From: Chitinophagaceae bacterium
GTDB lineage: Bacteria > Bacteroidota > Bacteroidia > Chitinophagales > Chitinophagaceae
Direction of reading: 5' to 3'
Assembly: GCA_003151295.1 (NCBI GenBank)
Contig: PLXD01000199.1
Coordinates: 1-7,692 of the forward strand
DNA: 7,692 nucleotides
Positions 1 to 5,728 of the stretch are shown in pieces. The translations under genes and the position numbers were made by a program. The notes under the pieces are model-generated. The model searched no databases. It worked only from the letters and a program-made list of their open reading frames with translations, and was not told where the DNA came from. How positions within the stretch are numbered: the first letter of the stretch is position 1; each line of letters starts with the position of its first letter.

Positions 1-1
1 T

Positions 2-652
2 GGTAACTGGCACCGTCACTCCATCATTTTCAGAGAGCAGCTGGAAGCCCTTAAAGACCGATACATGGACCGTTTCGCCCTGCATCATATTCTGAGCCGC
101 GAAAAAATGGATGCCCCCTTCAGCCGTGGAAGGATCGGTCCGGAAAAATGCCGGAAACTGTCCCGGAAGTTAATATCCCTCCCCTCAATGGATGAGATCT
201 TCCTCTGCGGACCCGAAGAAATGATCTTCAATGTAAAAGACTGGCTTGAAAAACAAGGCATCAATTCGAAAAAGATCCATTTTGAATTATTCACCACGCC
301 GGGATCTATCGGCAAGCCGGCCGAAAGGGGTTCGTTGCCCGGTTCTGAATCAAAGGCCAATGCAGGAAAGGTCAGCAAAATAACGATCCGGCTGGATGGC
401 AACATTATCGATTTTGATCTTCCATACGAAGGGCAGCCGATCCTTGATGCCGCTTTGCTGGAAGGGGCGGACCTGCCCTATGCCTGTAAAGGAGGGGTGT
501 GCTGCACCTGCCGTGCACGGCTAACCGAAGGGAAGGTCTTCATGGAATCGAACTACGCCCTCGAAGCCGATGAGCTGGCAGCCGGTTTTATTCTCTCCTG
601 TCAGTCGCATCCACGAACTGAAAAAGTGGTGCTGGATTTTGACAGCAAATAG
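2..652 (+). CDS. paaE: PaaE, reductase subunit of phenylacetyl-CoA 1,2-epoxidase (5'-partial)
   Basis: PaaE passes electrons from NAD(P)H through FAD and a [2Fe-2S] cluster to the PaaAC diiron oxygenase that epoxidises the ring of phenylacetyl-CoA in the cytoplasm. The reading frame is open from base 2, so the true start lies left of the window. 216 codons are visible out of about 350 usual for the family; the FAD-binding barrel and part of the nucleotide-binding domain are missing. Seen: the end of the ferredoxin-NADP reductase-like domain with the CGPEEM motif (Cys codon at 206-208), then a linker, then a plant-type ferredoxin domain from about base 380. Its cluster cysteines are encoded at 485, 500, 509 and 599 (spacing C-x4-C-x2-C-x29-C). 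All four ligands are present and the C-terminus looks normal, so this end of the gene appears intact. It runs convergently into the Yip1 gene, with 15 bases between them and no clear terminator hairpin. Confidence 0.93.
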   Translation, partial: GNWHRHSIIFREQLEALKDRYMDRFALHHILSREKMDAPFSRGRIGPEKCRKLSRKLISLPSMDEIFLCGPEEMIFNVKDWLEKQGINSKKIHFELFTTPGSIGKPAERGSLPGSESKANAGKVSKITIRLDGNIIDFDLPYEGQPILDAALLEGADLPYACKGGVCCTCRARLTEGKVFMESNYALEADELAAGFILSCQSHPRTEKVVLDFDSK

Positions 653-667
653 AATCCCGTAGGAAAA

Positions 668-1255
668 TTAATTGATCAGCCTCAACGCACCTTCGGCGTA
701 AGAAACCAGGAAGAGCTTTACGAGGATCGTTTGTAATATCCAACCGATTACGATCAATGCCAGGACAATGGCGATAAGATAGATCGGGACTTTATCGGCG
801 GGGGTCTTTTTCAAAACCGGTATTCCCAAATAAAACAAATAAACCGAATAGATCATCCCTGCCAGAGAACCTAACCATCCGATAGAAGGAATAAGATTCA
901 ATAAGGATCCTATATAAAATGGCGTCGCCGCATAAACGACCAGTTGGATCGATCTATCCAGGTTTTTTTGCGAAGCGAAAGAAGGCGCCAGCGCATCCGT
1001 TACCAATGCATTGATATAGATCCCTGCGACCAGCTCGATCAAGAGGATGATTGCACTTAAAATCCCATAATGCATACCGAAAAAAGGGCCGGCCCATAAT
1101 GCAAATCCCAGAAAAGTCGCCAGGGCAGCCGCAATGGCGAGGGGCAGCAGATAGGAAAAGATCAGGGGCATACCGCTTAGGGATTCCCCGCTGATGACCT
1201 CCCATTCTGTCTTAGGGGACAGAAGAAGGTTTTTTACCCGGTTAATGAGTCGCAT
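668..1255 (-). CDS. Yip1-domain family integral membrane protein
   Basis: A 195-residue polytopic inner-membrane protein. The N-terminus, with amphipathic residues 1-20 containing LLSPKTEWEVI, is typical of bacterial Yip1 (PF04893) proteins, where this segment precedes the first membrane helix. Five hydrophobic segments can be read at about residues 31-54, 63-85, 104-121, 126-147 and 157-184. The YAATPFYIG stretch at 108-116 also fits the family. The molecular role of bacterial Yip1 proteins is not known; eukaryotic relatives act in vesicle transport, but that should not be carried over. ATG at 1255-1253 is the natural start, because the family's N-terminal motif begins right after it. It sits between paaE and the paaA remnant, convergent to the first and divergent from the second, so it is probably its own transcription unit and unrelated to phenylacetate use. 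Confidence 0.88.
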   Translation of the reverse strand: MRLINRVKNLLLSPKTEWEVISGESLSGMPLIFSYLLPLAIAAALATFLGFALWAGPFFGMHYGILSAIILLIELVAGIYINALVTDALAPSFASQKNLDRSIQLVVYAATPFYIGSLLNLIPSIGWLGSLAGMIYSVYLFYLGIPVLKKTPADKVPIYLIAIVLALIVIGWILQTILVKLFLVSYAEGALRLIN

Positions 1256-1278
1256 AATCGTTGGTGTTTTAGTGGTAC

Positions 1279-1312
1279 CTAAGATAAATAATAAGTAGGT
1301 ATCCTTTAGAAA
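1279..1312 (-). promoter_or_regulatory. Possible Bacteroidota-type promoter for the Yip1 gene
   Basis: On the minus strand TATCTTAG (1286-1279) resembles the -7 consensus TAnnTTTG with one mismatch. It lies 23 bases ahead of the ATG at 1255. A weak TTTC (1312-1309) stands 22 bases further upstream in the place of the -33 element. This is inference from a partial match. Confidence 0.3.
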
Positions 1313-1369
1313 CTTATTTTATATGTGTGCAAACAATGAGGAAATGAACTCATCCGGCACTAACAGTTG

Positions 1370-1400
1370 TTAGTATTTTGCCGGAATAAACGTATCTTTG
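1370..1400 (+). promoter_or_regulatory. Bacteroidota-type promoter driving the paaA remnant and paaD-paaG
   Basis: TATCTTTG at 1393-1400 is a full match to the Bacteroidota -7 consensus TAnnTTTG. TTAG at 1370-1373, 19 bases upstream, is a one-mismatch fit to the -33 TTTG element. The predicted transcript would begin about 15 bases before the ATG at 1423. The promoter looks unharmed although the first gene behind it is broken, so paaD and paaG may still be transcribed from it. Confidence 0.6.
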
Positions 1401-1422
1401 AAACAATCATAATGCTTTGCAC

Positions 1423-1611
1423 ATGAGTGACTCTTTATCCATGCAGGAACCGGAAAAAAGCTTCCAGGATCGGATCGACCGGGAGATCCCGATAGAGCCC
1501 AAAGACTGGATGCCCAATGCCTACCGCCGGTCACTGATCCGACAGGTGCAACGTATGAAAGGGAACTCCTGCGCGAAGGGATCGGCACCGATCTTAGCTC
1601 CCTCAAACTGA
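1423..1611 (+). pseudogene. paaA: paaA 5' remnant, fused out of frame to paaC
   Basis: The ATG at 1423 opens a frame whose first 43 residues or so look like the N-terminus of PaaA, the diiron catalytic subunit of phenylacetyl-CoA epoxidase. Seen: FQDRID followed by the family signature EPKDWMPNAYRRSLIRQ (residues 25-41). PaaA proteins are about 310-330 residues, but here the resemblance stops at about base 1551. The frame then runs through 19 unrelated codons to a TGA at 1609-1611, and those bases encode PaaC in another frame. All iron-ligand motifs of PaaA are therefore absent. A TTG two codons upstream (1417) could also start the frame, but the ATG is preferred. No function is expected for the 62-residue product. 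Either a real deletion or an assembly error could explain it. Confidence 0.85.
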
Positions 1612-1790
1612 AATGGGATGTAAAGATCCATGGAATACTGGACCGGGCTGGTTTATCCCCTTTTTCCGATGAAACCGGCTCCTTGTGGATGCATTCCGGC
1701 GGCAAAGAGGGGCAACATACAGAACATCTCGGGTATATTCTGACAGAGATGCAATTCCTGCAAAGAGCTTATCCGGGTTGCGAATGGTAG
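1552..1790 (+). pseudogene. paaC: paaC 3' remnant
   Basis: Read in the frame ending at the TAG at 1788-1790, this stretch encodes the last 80 or so residues of PaaC, the structural subunit that pairs with PaaA in the epoxidase. Seen: YERELLREGIG near the left end, KIHGILDRAGL in the middle, and the family's characteristic C-terminus with SGGKEGQHTEHLGY, EMQFLQRAYPG and a final CEW. The usual PaaC is about 250 residues, so roughly the first 170 are missing. There is no start codon at the left end; the frame simply begins at the junction with the paaA remnant near 1540-1556. The stop lies 4 bases before the paaD start, as expected of an operon. The remnant has no internal stop or shift, so the deletion looks recent or the original gene is present elsewhere. 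Confidence 0.87.
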
Positions 1791-1794
1791 GGTC

Positions 1795-2367
1795 ATGCGA
1801 ATGATAGGTGCTAAAAGATCTTTTATGAATACTGATGGAACCAATGATACGAACTATATAAGAGACTCTTCCCCAGACGAGGAAAAAGCGATATGGGACC
1901 TGCTGGAGTCCGTCTGCGACCCCGAAGTCCCGGTACTGTCCGTTATCGATCTGGGCATTGTCAGAAAAATCGAGACAGGCCCCATTCCCGGCTCCGTCAG
2001 CGTGACCCTTACGCCGACCTATAGCGGCTGCCCCGCGATGGAAGTGATCAGCAGGGATATATACCGGGTTTTACAGCATGCGGGTCACAAGGATATACAG
2101 ATCCGGACCGTACTCTCGCCAGCCTGGACCACGGACTGGATCTCCGATAAAGGGAAGGACAAACTAAAGGCCTTCGGCATCGCCCCTCCCCTGCCCGGAC
2201 AGCAGGTTTGCCATACCCGGCTTTTCCATGAAGAAGAGGCGATACCCTGTCCGCGATGCAATTCTTACGATACACGGATGATAAGCCGTTTCGGTTCGAC
2301 GCCCTGTAAAGCGCTTTACCAATGCAAGGCCTGCCAGGAACCCTTTGATTATTTTAAATGTCATTAA
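1795..2367 (+). CDS. paaD: PaaD, MIP18-like maturation factor of the phenylacetyl-CoA epoxidase
   Basis: PaaD is a MIP18/DUF59-family protein needed for epoxidase activity, thought to act in iron-sulfur or metal-centre assembly in the cytoplasm. The 190-residue product has a variable N-terminus and the DUF59 domain at about residues 28-112, with the DPEVPVLSVIDLG motif and TPTYSGCPA, whose conserved cysteine is Cys79. A C-terminal metal-binding module follows, with CPRC at 152-155, Cys171 and CKAC at 177-180. The longer form with this cysteine-rich tail is typical of PaaD, as opposed to the short SufT/MIP18 proteins. The ATG at 1795 is taken because it follows the paaC stop by 4 bases; in-frame ATGs at 1801 and 1825 are possible and would remove only non-conserved residues. 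The gene is intact although its client subunits PaaA and PaaC are lost from the locus. Confidence 0.92.
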   Translation: MRMIGAKRSFMNTDGTNDTNYIRDSSPDEEKAIWDLLESVCDPEVPVLSVIDLGIVRKIETGPIPGSVSVTLTPTYSGCPAMEVISRDIYRVLQHAGHKDIQIRTVLSPAWTTDWISDKGKDKLKAFGIAPPLPGQQVCHTRLFHEEEAIPCPRCNSYDTRMISRFGSTPCKALYQCKACQEPFDYFKCH

Positions 2368-2434
2368 TTCCGGCCACCATGATTTCTTTCGCCACAATCG
2401 ATTCCCTTCACCATACACAAAACGGGACCTCCTC

Positions 2435-3211
2435 ATGCCTTCCATACTATTTTCCATAGAGAACGATATTGCCGTCCTTACGCTGAACCGACCCGATAAG
2501 CTCAATTCCTTTAACCGGGAAATGGCCCTGTTGCTGCAGCACCATCTCGACGAATGTTCCGCTTCCCCTGCGGTAAGGGCGGTATATATTACGGGAGCGG
2601 GTAAGGGTTTCAGTGCGGGCCAGGACCTCTCCGAGGTTGCGGACCCCGAAGGACCCGGTATGATCAGCATCCTGCATGAACATTATAATCCCATCGTAAC
2701 GAAGATCCGCAACCTCCCCAAACCTGTAGTAGCAGCCGTCAACGGGGTAGCCGCAGGGGCTGGCGCCAATATCGCTCTTTGCTGTGACGTGATCCTGGCC
2801 GCTTCTTCTTCCCAGTTCATCCAGGCATTTTCCAGGATCGGACTCATCCCGGATAGCGGGGGCACCTACCTGCTGCCAAGATTGATAGGTTGGCAGAAGG
2901 CCTCCGCCCTCATGATGCTGGGAGACAGGCTCAGTGCCGCCGAGGCAGAACGCCTGGGCCTGCTCTATAAGGTTTTTCCGGACGAGTCCTTCGGAGAGGA
3001 GTCCATGAAGATCGCAAGGACTCTCGCGAGGATGCCTACAAAAGGACTTGCTTATACCAAACGCGCCCTGAACGCATCTTTCACGAATTCCTTTGAACAA
3101 CAATTACAGGAAGAAGATCGCCTGCAATATGCAGCCTCTCATACCCTCGACTTCAAGGAAGGAGTGGCGGCGTTCCTGGAAAAAAGACCCCCTATATTCA
3201 GGGGGGAATAA
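2435..3211 (+). CDS. paaG: PaaG, 1,2-epoxyphenylacetyl-CoA isomerase (enoyl-CoA hydratase/isomerase family)
   Basis: PaaG converts the ring epoxide of phenylacetyl-CoA to the oxepin-CoA intermediate and also isomerises double bonds later in the pathway. The 258-residue product (E. coli PaaG is 262) shows the crotonase fold: LNRPDKLNSFNREM near the start, the oxyanion-hole segments SAGQD (60-64) and NGVAAGAGA (103-111), and LIPDSGGT, whose Asp140 corresponds to the catalytic aspartate of PaaG. LLPRLIGW and the C-terminal FKEGVAAFLEKRPPIF also match PaaG well. It lacks the glutamate pair of true hydratases. The ATG at 2435 gives MPSILFSIEN and the normal family length; longer readings need a non-ATG start inside paaD. 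It lies 67 bases after paaD, probably in the same operon. No damage is seen. Confidence 0.92.
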   Translation: MPSILFSIENDIAVLTLNRPDKLNSFNREMALLLQHHLDECSASPAVRAVYITGAGKGFSAGQDLSEVADPEGPGMISILHEHYNPIVTKIRNLPKPVVAAVNGVAAGAGANIALCCDVILAASSSQFIQAFSRIGLIPDSGGTYLLPRLIGWQKASALMMLGDRLSAAEAERLGLLYKVFPDESFGEESMKIARTLARMPTKGLAYTKRALNASFTNSFEQQLQEEDRLQYAASHTLDFKEGVAAFLEKRPPIFRGE

Positions 3212-3227
3212 AACCAATCGATTGCCC

Positions 3228-3352
3228 ATGGTTTACTCATTTAAGGGAGCTATTCCCGTTATCGATGAATCAACCTTTGTCCATCCCAGGTCACAGTCAC
3301 CGGGCAGGTGATCATCGGCAGGAACGTATATATAGGTCCCGGGGCTGCCTGA
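3228..3352 (+). pseudogene. paaY: paaY-like gamma-carbonic-anhydrase/hexapeptide protein, frameshifted and truncated
   Basis: The ATG at 3228 begins MVYSFKGAIPVIDESTFVHP, the usual start of PaaY and related gamma-class carbonic-anhydrase-like left-handed beta-helix proteins. After base 3287 this frame turns to nonsense and stops at 3309-3311. The expected continuation (SQVTVTGQVIIGRNVYIGPGA) is read from 3284 in another frame and ends at a TGA at 3350-3352. So there is at least one frameshift near 3282-3290. The next expected segment of the beta-helix (LRGD and the metal-binding histidines) is absent before obg begins. Only about 43 of some 170-200 codons remain. PaaY is a thioesterase accessory to the pathway in E. 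coli, so its place after paaG fits. Whether the gene is paaY or a close gamma-carbonic-anhydrase relative cannot be settled from this fragment. Confidence 0.75.
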
Positions 3353-3401
3353 TAAACCCCGCAGGAAACGGATATGAATGCGATTAACGATTTTCTGTTC
3401 G

Positions 3402-3409
3402 TACCTTCG
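3402..3409 (+). promoter_or_regulatory. Possible -7 element for obg
   Basis: TACCTTCG matches TAnnTTTG with one mismatch and lies 18 bases before the GTG start of obg, a normal spacing. No convincing -33 TTG is seen 19-23 bases upstream, so this is only tentative. Confidence 0.35.
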
Positions 3410-3427
3410 CCGCTCAATAACCGGTAA

Positions 3428-4417
3428 GTGGAGAAATCAAATTTTGTAGACCAGATCAGAATATTTTGCAAGAGCGGGCACGGCGGGGCCGGCAGCAAAC
3501 ATTTTATGCGTACCAAATTCAATGGCATGGCCGGCCCCGATGGTGGCGACGGAGGCCGCGGAGCGCATATCATTTTACGGGGTAATAAGAACCTTTGGAC
3601 GCTCTTACACCTTCGATATTATAAGAATGTACTGGCCGAAGACGGCGAAGGCGGCAGCGGCAACAACTGCACCGGTCGTTTTGGAAAAGATATCATTATC
3701 GATGTTCCCCTGGGAACCATTGCCAGGGATGATGCGTCCGGTGAAAAAGAAGGCGAGATCCTCGAAGATGGACAGGAGATCATCTGGATCAAAGGCGGAA
3801 GGGGCGGTCTGGGTAATTCCCATTTCGCCACACCGACCAACCAGGCCCCCGAACATGCACAGCCCGGCGAAGCGGGAGCGGAAGGCTGGAAGGTCCTCGA
3901 ATTAAAAGTATTGGCCGATGTGGGTTTGGTCGGCTTTCCGAACGCCGGCAAGTCTACCCTGCTCTCCGTGATAACAGCCGCTAAACCCAAGATTGCCGAC
4001 TATGCATTTACCACGCTGACCCCTCAGCTGGGTATGGTCGAATACCGGGATGGCAAGTCCTTTTGCATCGCCGACCTTCCCGGAATCATTGAAGGCGCGG
4101 CAGAAGGCAAAGGACTGGGACACCGCTTTCTCCGTCATATCGAACGCAACCCTGTCCTGCTCTTTTTAATACCCGCCGATAGCAAGGACCACAAGGAAGA
4201 ATTCAATATCCTTGTCAACGAACTTGAGAAATACAATCCCGAACTGCTGCACAAGCAATTCGTTATTGCCATCAGTAAAAGCGATATGCTGGATAAAGAC
4301 TTACGGGAAGCTATAGCAGCGGAATTGCCCGCCCATATCCCCCATCTGTTCATTTCTTCTATCCTGCAAGAGGGATTGCAGGAATTAAAGGACCTCTTAT
4401 GGAAGACGCTGAATTAA
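3428..4417 (+). CDS. obg: Obg (CgtA) GTPase
   Basis: Obg is an essential GTPase that binds the large ribosomal subunit late in assembly and links it to growth and stress state. The 329-residue protein has the glycine-rich Obg domain at about residues 1-158 ([37 protein letters not shown]), followed by the GTPase domain: G1 GFPNAGKST (169-177), switch [10 protein letters not shown]3 DLPG (216-219), G4 SKSD (283-286) and G5 SS (310-311). The variable C-terminal OCT domain of Bacillus and Mycobacterium Obg is absent, as usual in Bacteroidota. The G4 motif has serine in place of the asparagine of NKxD. The GTG at 3428 is the only plausible start: the preceding codon in frame is TAA, and the second residue leads straight into the conserved NFVDQIRIF. 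Confidence 0.96.
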   Translation: MEKSNFVDQIRIFCKSGHGGAGSKHFMRTKFNGMAGPDGGDGGRGAHIILRGNKNLWTLLHLRYYKNVLAEDGEGGSGNNCTGRFGKDIIIDVPLGTIARDDASGEKEGEILEDGQEIIWIKGGRGGLGNSHFATPTNQAPEHAQPGEAGAEGWKVLELKVLADVGLVGFPNAGKSTLLSVITAAKPKIADYAFTTLTPQLGMVEYRDGKSFCIADLPGIIEGAAEGKGLGHRFLRHIERNPVLLFLIPADSKDHKEEFNILVNELEKYNPELLHKQFVIAISKSDMLDKDLREAIAAELPAHIPHLFISSILQEGLQELKDLLWKTLN

Positions 4418-4499
4418 GAAGCGCCGGTCACTGACAAAAGATTTTAAACATAACAATTAATCAGATATGTCATAATTAACATTATTTTCATATTTGCGG

Positions 4500-4531
4500 T
4501 TGGCATTTCGCGGAAAAAGTTCATATCTTTG
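4500..4531 (+). promoter_or_regulatory. Bacteroidota-type promoter for the small secreted protein genes
   Basis: TATCTTTG (4524-4531) fully matches the -7 consensus TAnnTTTG, and TTG (4500-4502, in TTGGCA) stands 21 bases upstream as the -33 element. Transcription would begin near 4538, leaving a leader of about 205 bases before the ATG at 4745. Confidence 0.65.
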
Positions 4532-4590
4532 TATTTATAAGATATGGGAGGAACAAAAAGTAGTTCCTGATTCATCCTCTTCCCAATCCC

Positions 4591-4720
4591 TCATATTCTT
4601 ACTTTCACGATTGCTTCCTGCCTGCCTGCGGGATTGCCCCATTACCAGGATTGCTCAAGTCATACAAAATTACTGCCTGCCCGATTGCTGCCTTCTTTGC
4701 GGTTGCCCTTGTCATATTCT
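4591..4720 (+). repeat. Diverged tandem duplication in the leader, with recurrent GATTGC
   Basis: Two blocks share an ordered set of matches. Block 1 (4591-4640) runs TCATA, TTACT, CGATTGCT, CCT, TGCGG, TTGCCC. Block 2 (4660-4710) repeats the same order. TCATATTCT occurs at 4591-4599 and again at 4712-4720, as if a third unit began. GATTGC is present four times (4609, 4632, 4649, 4683), plus one GGTTGC variant (4701). The match is imperfect and read by eye. Confidence 0.45.
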
Positions 4721-4744
4721 ATCCAGTCATTAAAAACCATTTAT

Positions 4745-5158
4745 ATGAAGCGGCAAATTATCTCTGTAACAAGTAAATTTCTATTAGGCATTGTGTTTTT
4801 TGCAGGAGTTATTGGAGCCCAGGCCCAGTCAAATGGCAACGAACCTTCCAAAAAAGAAAAGACCAACGTTGTCAAATACCTGGGTGAGCAGGATGCTATG
4901 GTACTGTTTAATGTATCCTTCAAGAATCCCGACGGCAAAAAATTCAGTGTAATTGTATTGGATCAGGACAAGGTACAACTCTTCCAACACGTGTATTCCG
5001 AAAAGAACTTCGAAAAGAATTTCAAGTTTCCCGGATCGGATAAAAGCAAGCTCACGTTCATCATCAGGAATTTCAAAGATGCCGATCTAGCACAGAGTTT
5101 TGCTATCAATATGAACACACGTTATGTCGATGACATCGCCATCAGGAAAGTCAATTAA
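4745..5158 (+). CDS. Small secreted beta-rich protein of unknown function, paralogue 1
   Basis: 137 residues. The N-terminus is a clear Sec signal peptide: MKRQ, a hydrophobic core at about 11-24, and an AQA site with cleavage likely after Ala27. There is no lipobox cysteine, so the mature protein (about 110 residues) should be soluble in the periplasm or released. A charged linker (31-40) precedes one domain of about 95 residues with alternating hydrophobic residues, consistent with a small beta sandwich: VVKYLG, FNVSFKNPDGKKFSVIVLD, KNFEKNFKF, KLTFII and a final TRYVDDIAIRKVN. The following gene (5272) has the same architecture and the same conserved positions. I recognise the pattern as that of uncharacterised Bacteroidota secreted proteins, with no assigned function. 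The ATG at 4745 is chosen because the signal peptide starts there; the frame is open further upstream but without sensible coding. Confidence 0.85.
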   Translation: MKRQIISVTSKFLLGIVFFAGVIGAQAQSNGNEPSKKEKTNVVKYLGEQDAMVLFNVSFKNPDGKKFSVIVLDQDKVQLFQHVYSEKNFEKNFKFPGSDKSKLTFIIRNFKDADLAQSFAINMNTRYVDDIAIRKVN

Positions 5159-5230
5159 AAAGAATAGTCACTTAAAACTATACAGGCCCACTCCCCATGA
5201 ATCGAAAGCGCGGCTAAGCAAAGAATAGAC

Positions 5231-5248
5231 ATTGACTGTATAGACAAT
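5231..5248. promoter_or_regulatory. 18-bp imperfect palindrome upstream of the second paralogue
   Basis: The sequence ATTGaCTgTAtAGaCAAT reads nearly the same on both strands: 14 of 18 positions are symmetrical, and the inner g/t pair can wobble in RNA. Its core CTGTATAG (5236-5243) is the exact reverse complement of CTATACAG at 5178-5185, 50 bases upstream. It lies 23 bases before the next ATG, where a regulator or a stem could affect expression. This is a guess from symmetry only. Confidence 0.3.
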
Positions 5249-5271
5249 CACTAATAAATCAAAAAAAAATT

Positions 5272-5709
5272 ATGAAAATGCAAACTATCAACGTAAACAC
5301 TAAAAGATTTTTAAATATTTTCTTTGTATCGGCAGTTTTGTCAATCACCAGCCTGGCTACCCGCGCGAATAGCGTAGGTGATCGTACCGGCGACGATAAC
5401 GGCGACAAGACCGCAGCCGTGAAATATATAGGATCCCTGGACGGACAGCGCATGTTTAATGTATTGTATACGAATAACAGCGGAGCCCGCTTTTCCGTCA
5501 AGGTACAGGACGGGGAAGGCAACCTGATCTTCAAAGGTTCTTTTACCGATAAGAAATTCGACAAAAAATTCAAACTGGAAGGGACCGATACAGATAAACT
5601 CGTATTTACCATCACGAATTCCTCCGATAATTCCACCCAGGCATTCGAAGTGAACGCCAGCACCCGCTTAGTGGAATACATCGAAGTAAAAGAATTGGAT
5701 AAGAATTGA
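5272..5709 (+). CDS. Small secreted beta-rich protein of unknown function, paralogue 2
   Basis: 145 residues. Signal peptide: a basic start (one or two Met codons, 5272 or 5278), a hydrophobic core at about 13-28, likely cleaved after Ala32 in ATRA. No lipobox. A polar, Asp-rich linker (35-46) leads to a single domain of about 95 residues that lines up without large gaps with the preceding protein. Shared positions include VKYxG, FNV, G-x-x-FSV-x-V-x-D, KxFxKxFK, KLxFxI, a Gln/Phe pair and TRxV near the end; by eye about a third of domain residues are identical. Function unknown. It lies 113 bases after the first paralogue; no strong TAnnTTTG promoter is seen in that gap, so the pair could be one transcript, although the palindrome at 5231 suggests separate control. 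The two genes probably arose by tandem duplication followed by long divergence. Confidence 0.87.
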   Translation: MKMQTINVNTKRFLNIFFVSAVLSITSLATRANSVGDRTGDDNGDKTAAVKYIGSLDGQRMFNVLYTNNSGARFSVKVQDGEGNLIFKGSFTDKKFDKKFKLEGTDTDKLVFTITNSSDNSTQAFEVNASTRLVEYIEVKELDKN

Positions 5710-5728
5710 ACTGAAATTTCGGGGTAGT

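Larger units (their letters stand above)
4418..4744 (+). other. Gene-free stretch: promoter and long pyrimidine-rich leader
   Basis: 327 bases between obg and the first small secreted protein gene. Bases 4418-4499 are AT-rich with no clear terminator after obg. A promoter is called at 4500-4531. The remaining 200 or so bases would be the untranslated leader. They hold a small hairpin (AGGAAC 4549-4554 with GTTCCT 4563-4568), a three-copy CCTG tract (4617-4628) and a diverged duplication (4591-4720). Open frames here are rich in Cys and Leu, resemble nothing I know and lack a good start, so no gene is called. Confidence 0.6.

Noticed and set aside
1256..1422. Search for a regulator gene (TetR/PaaR type) or an insertion sequence in the divergent region beside the paa deletion
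   Set aside because: The 167 bases hold only promoter-like elements; no transposase fragment, target duplication or terminal repeats are seen at the deletion junction either.
2164..3103. Minus-strand open frames opposite paaD and paaG
   Set aside because: Both sense genes are unambiguous; the antisense products show no family features.
3188..3205. GC hairpin (CCCCCT / AGGGGG) at the end of paaG as a terminator
   Set aside because: The stem is only 6 bp, lies inside the last codons of paaG, and no U-tract follows; the bases are explained by the coding sequence.
4544..4570. Short upstream open frame (ATG, 8 codons, stop) in the leader
   Set aside because: Too short and too far from the main gene to argue for an attenuator; nothing in its codons suggests one.
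4494..4733. Cys- and Leu-rich open frame in the leader before the small secreted protein
   Set aside because: It needs a TTG start inside the promoter, has no resemblance to a known protein, and its composition follows from the repeated pyrimidine-rich DNA.
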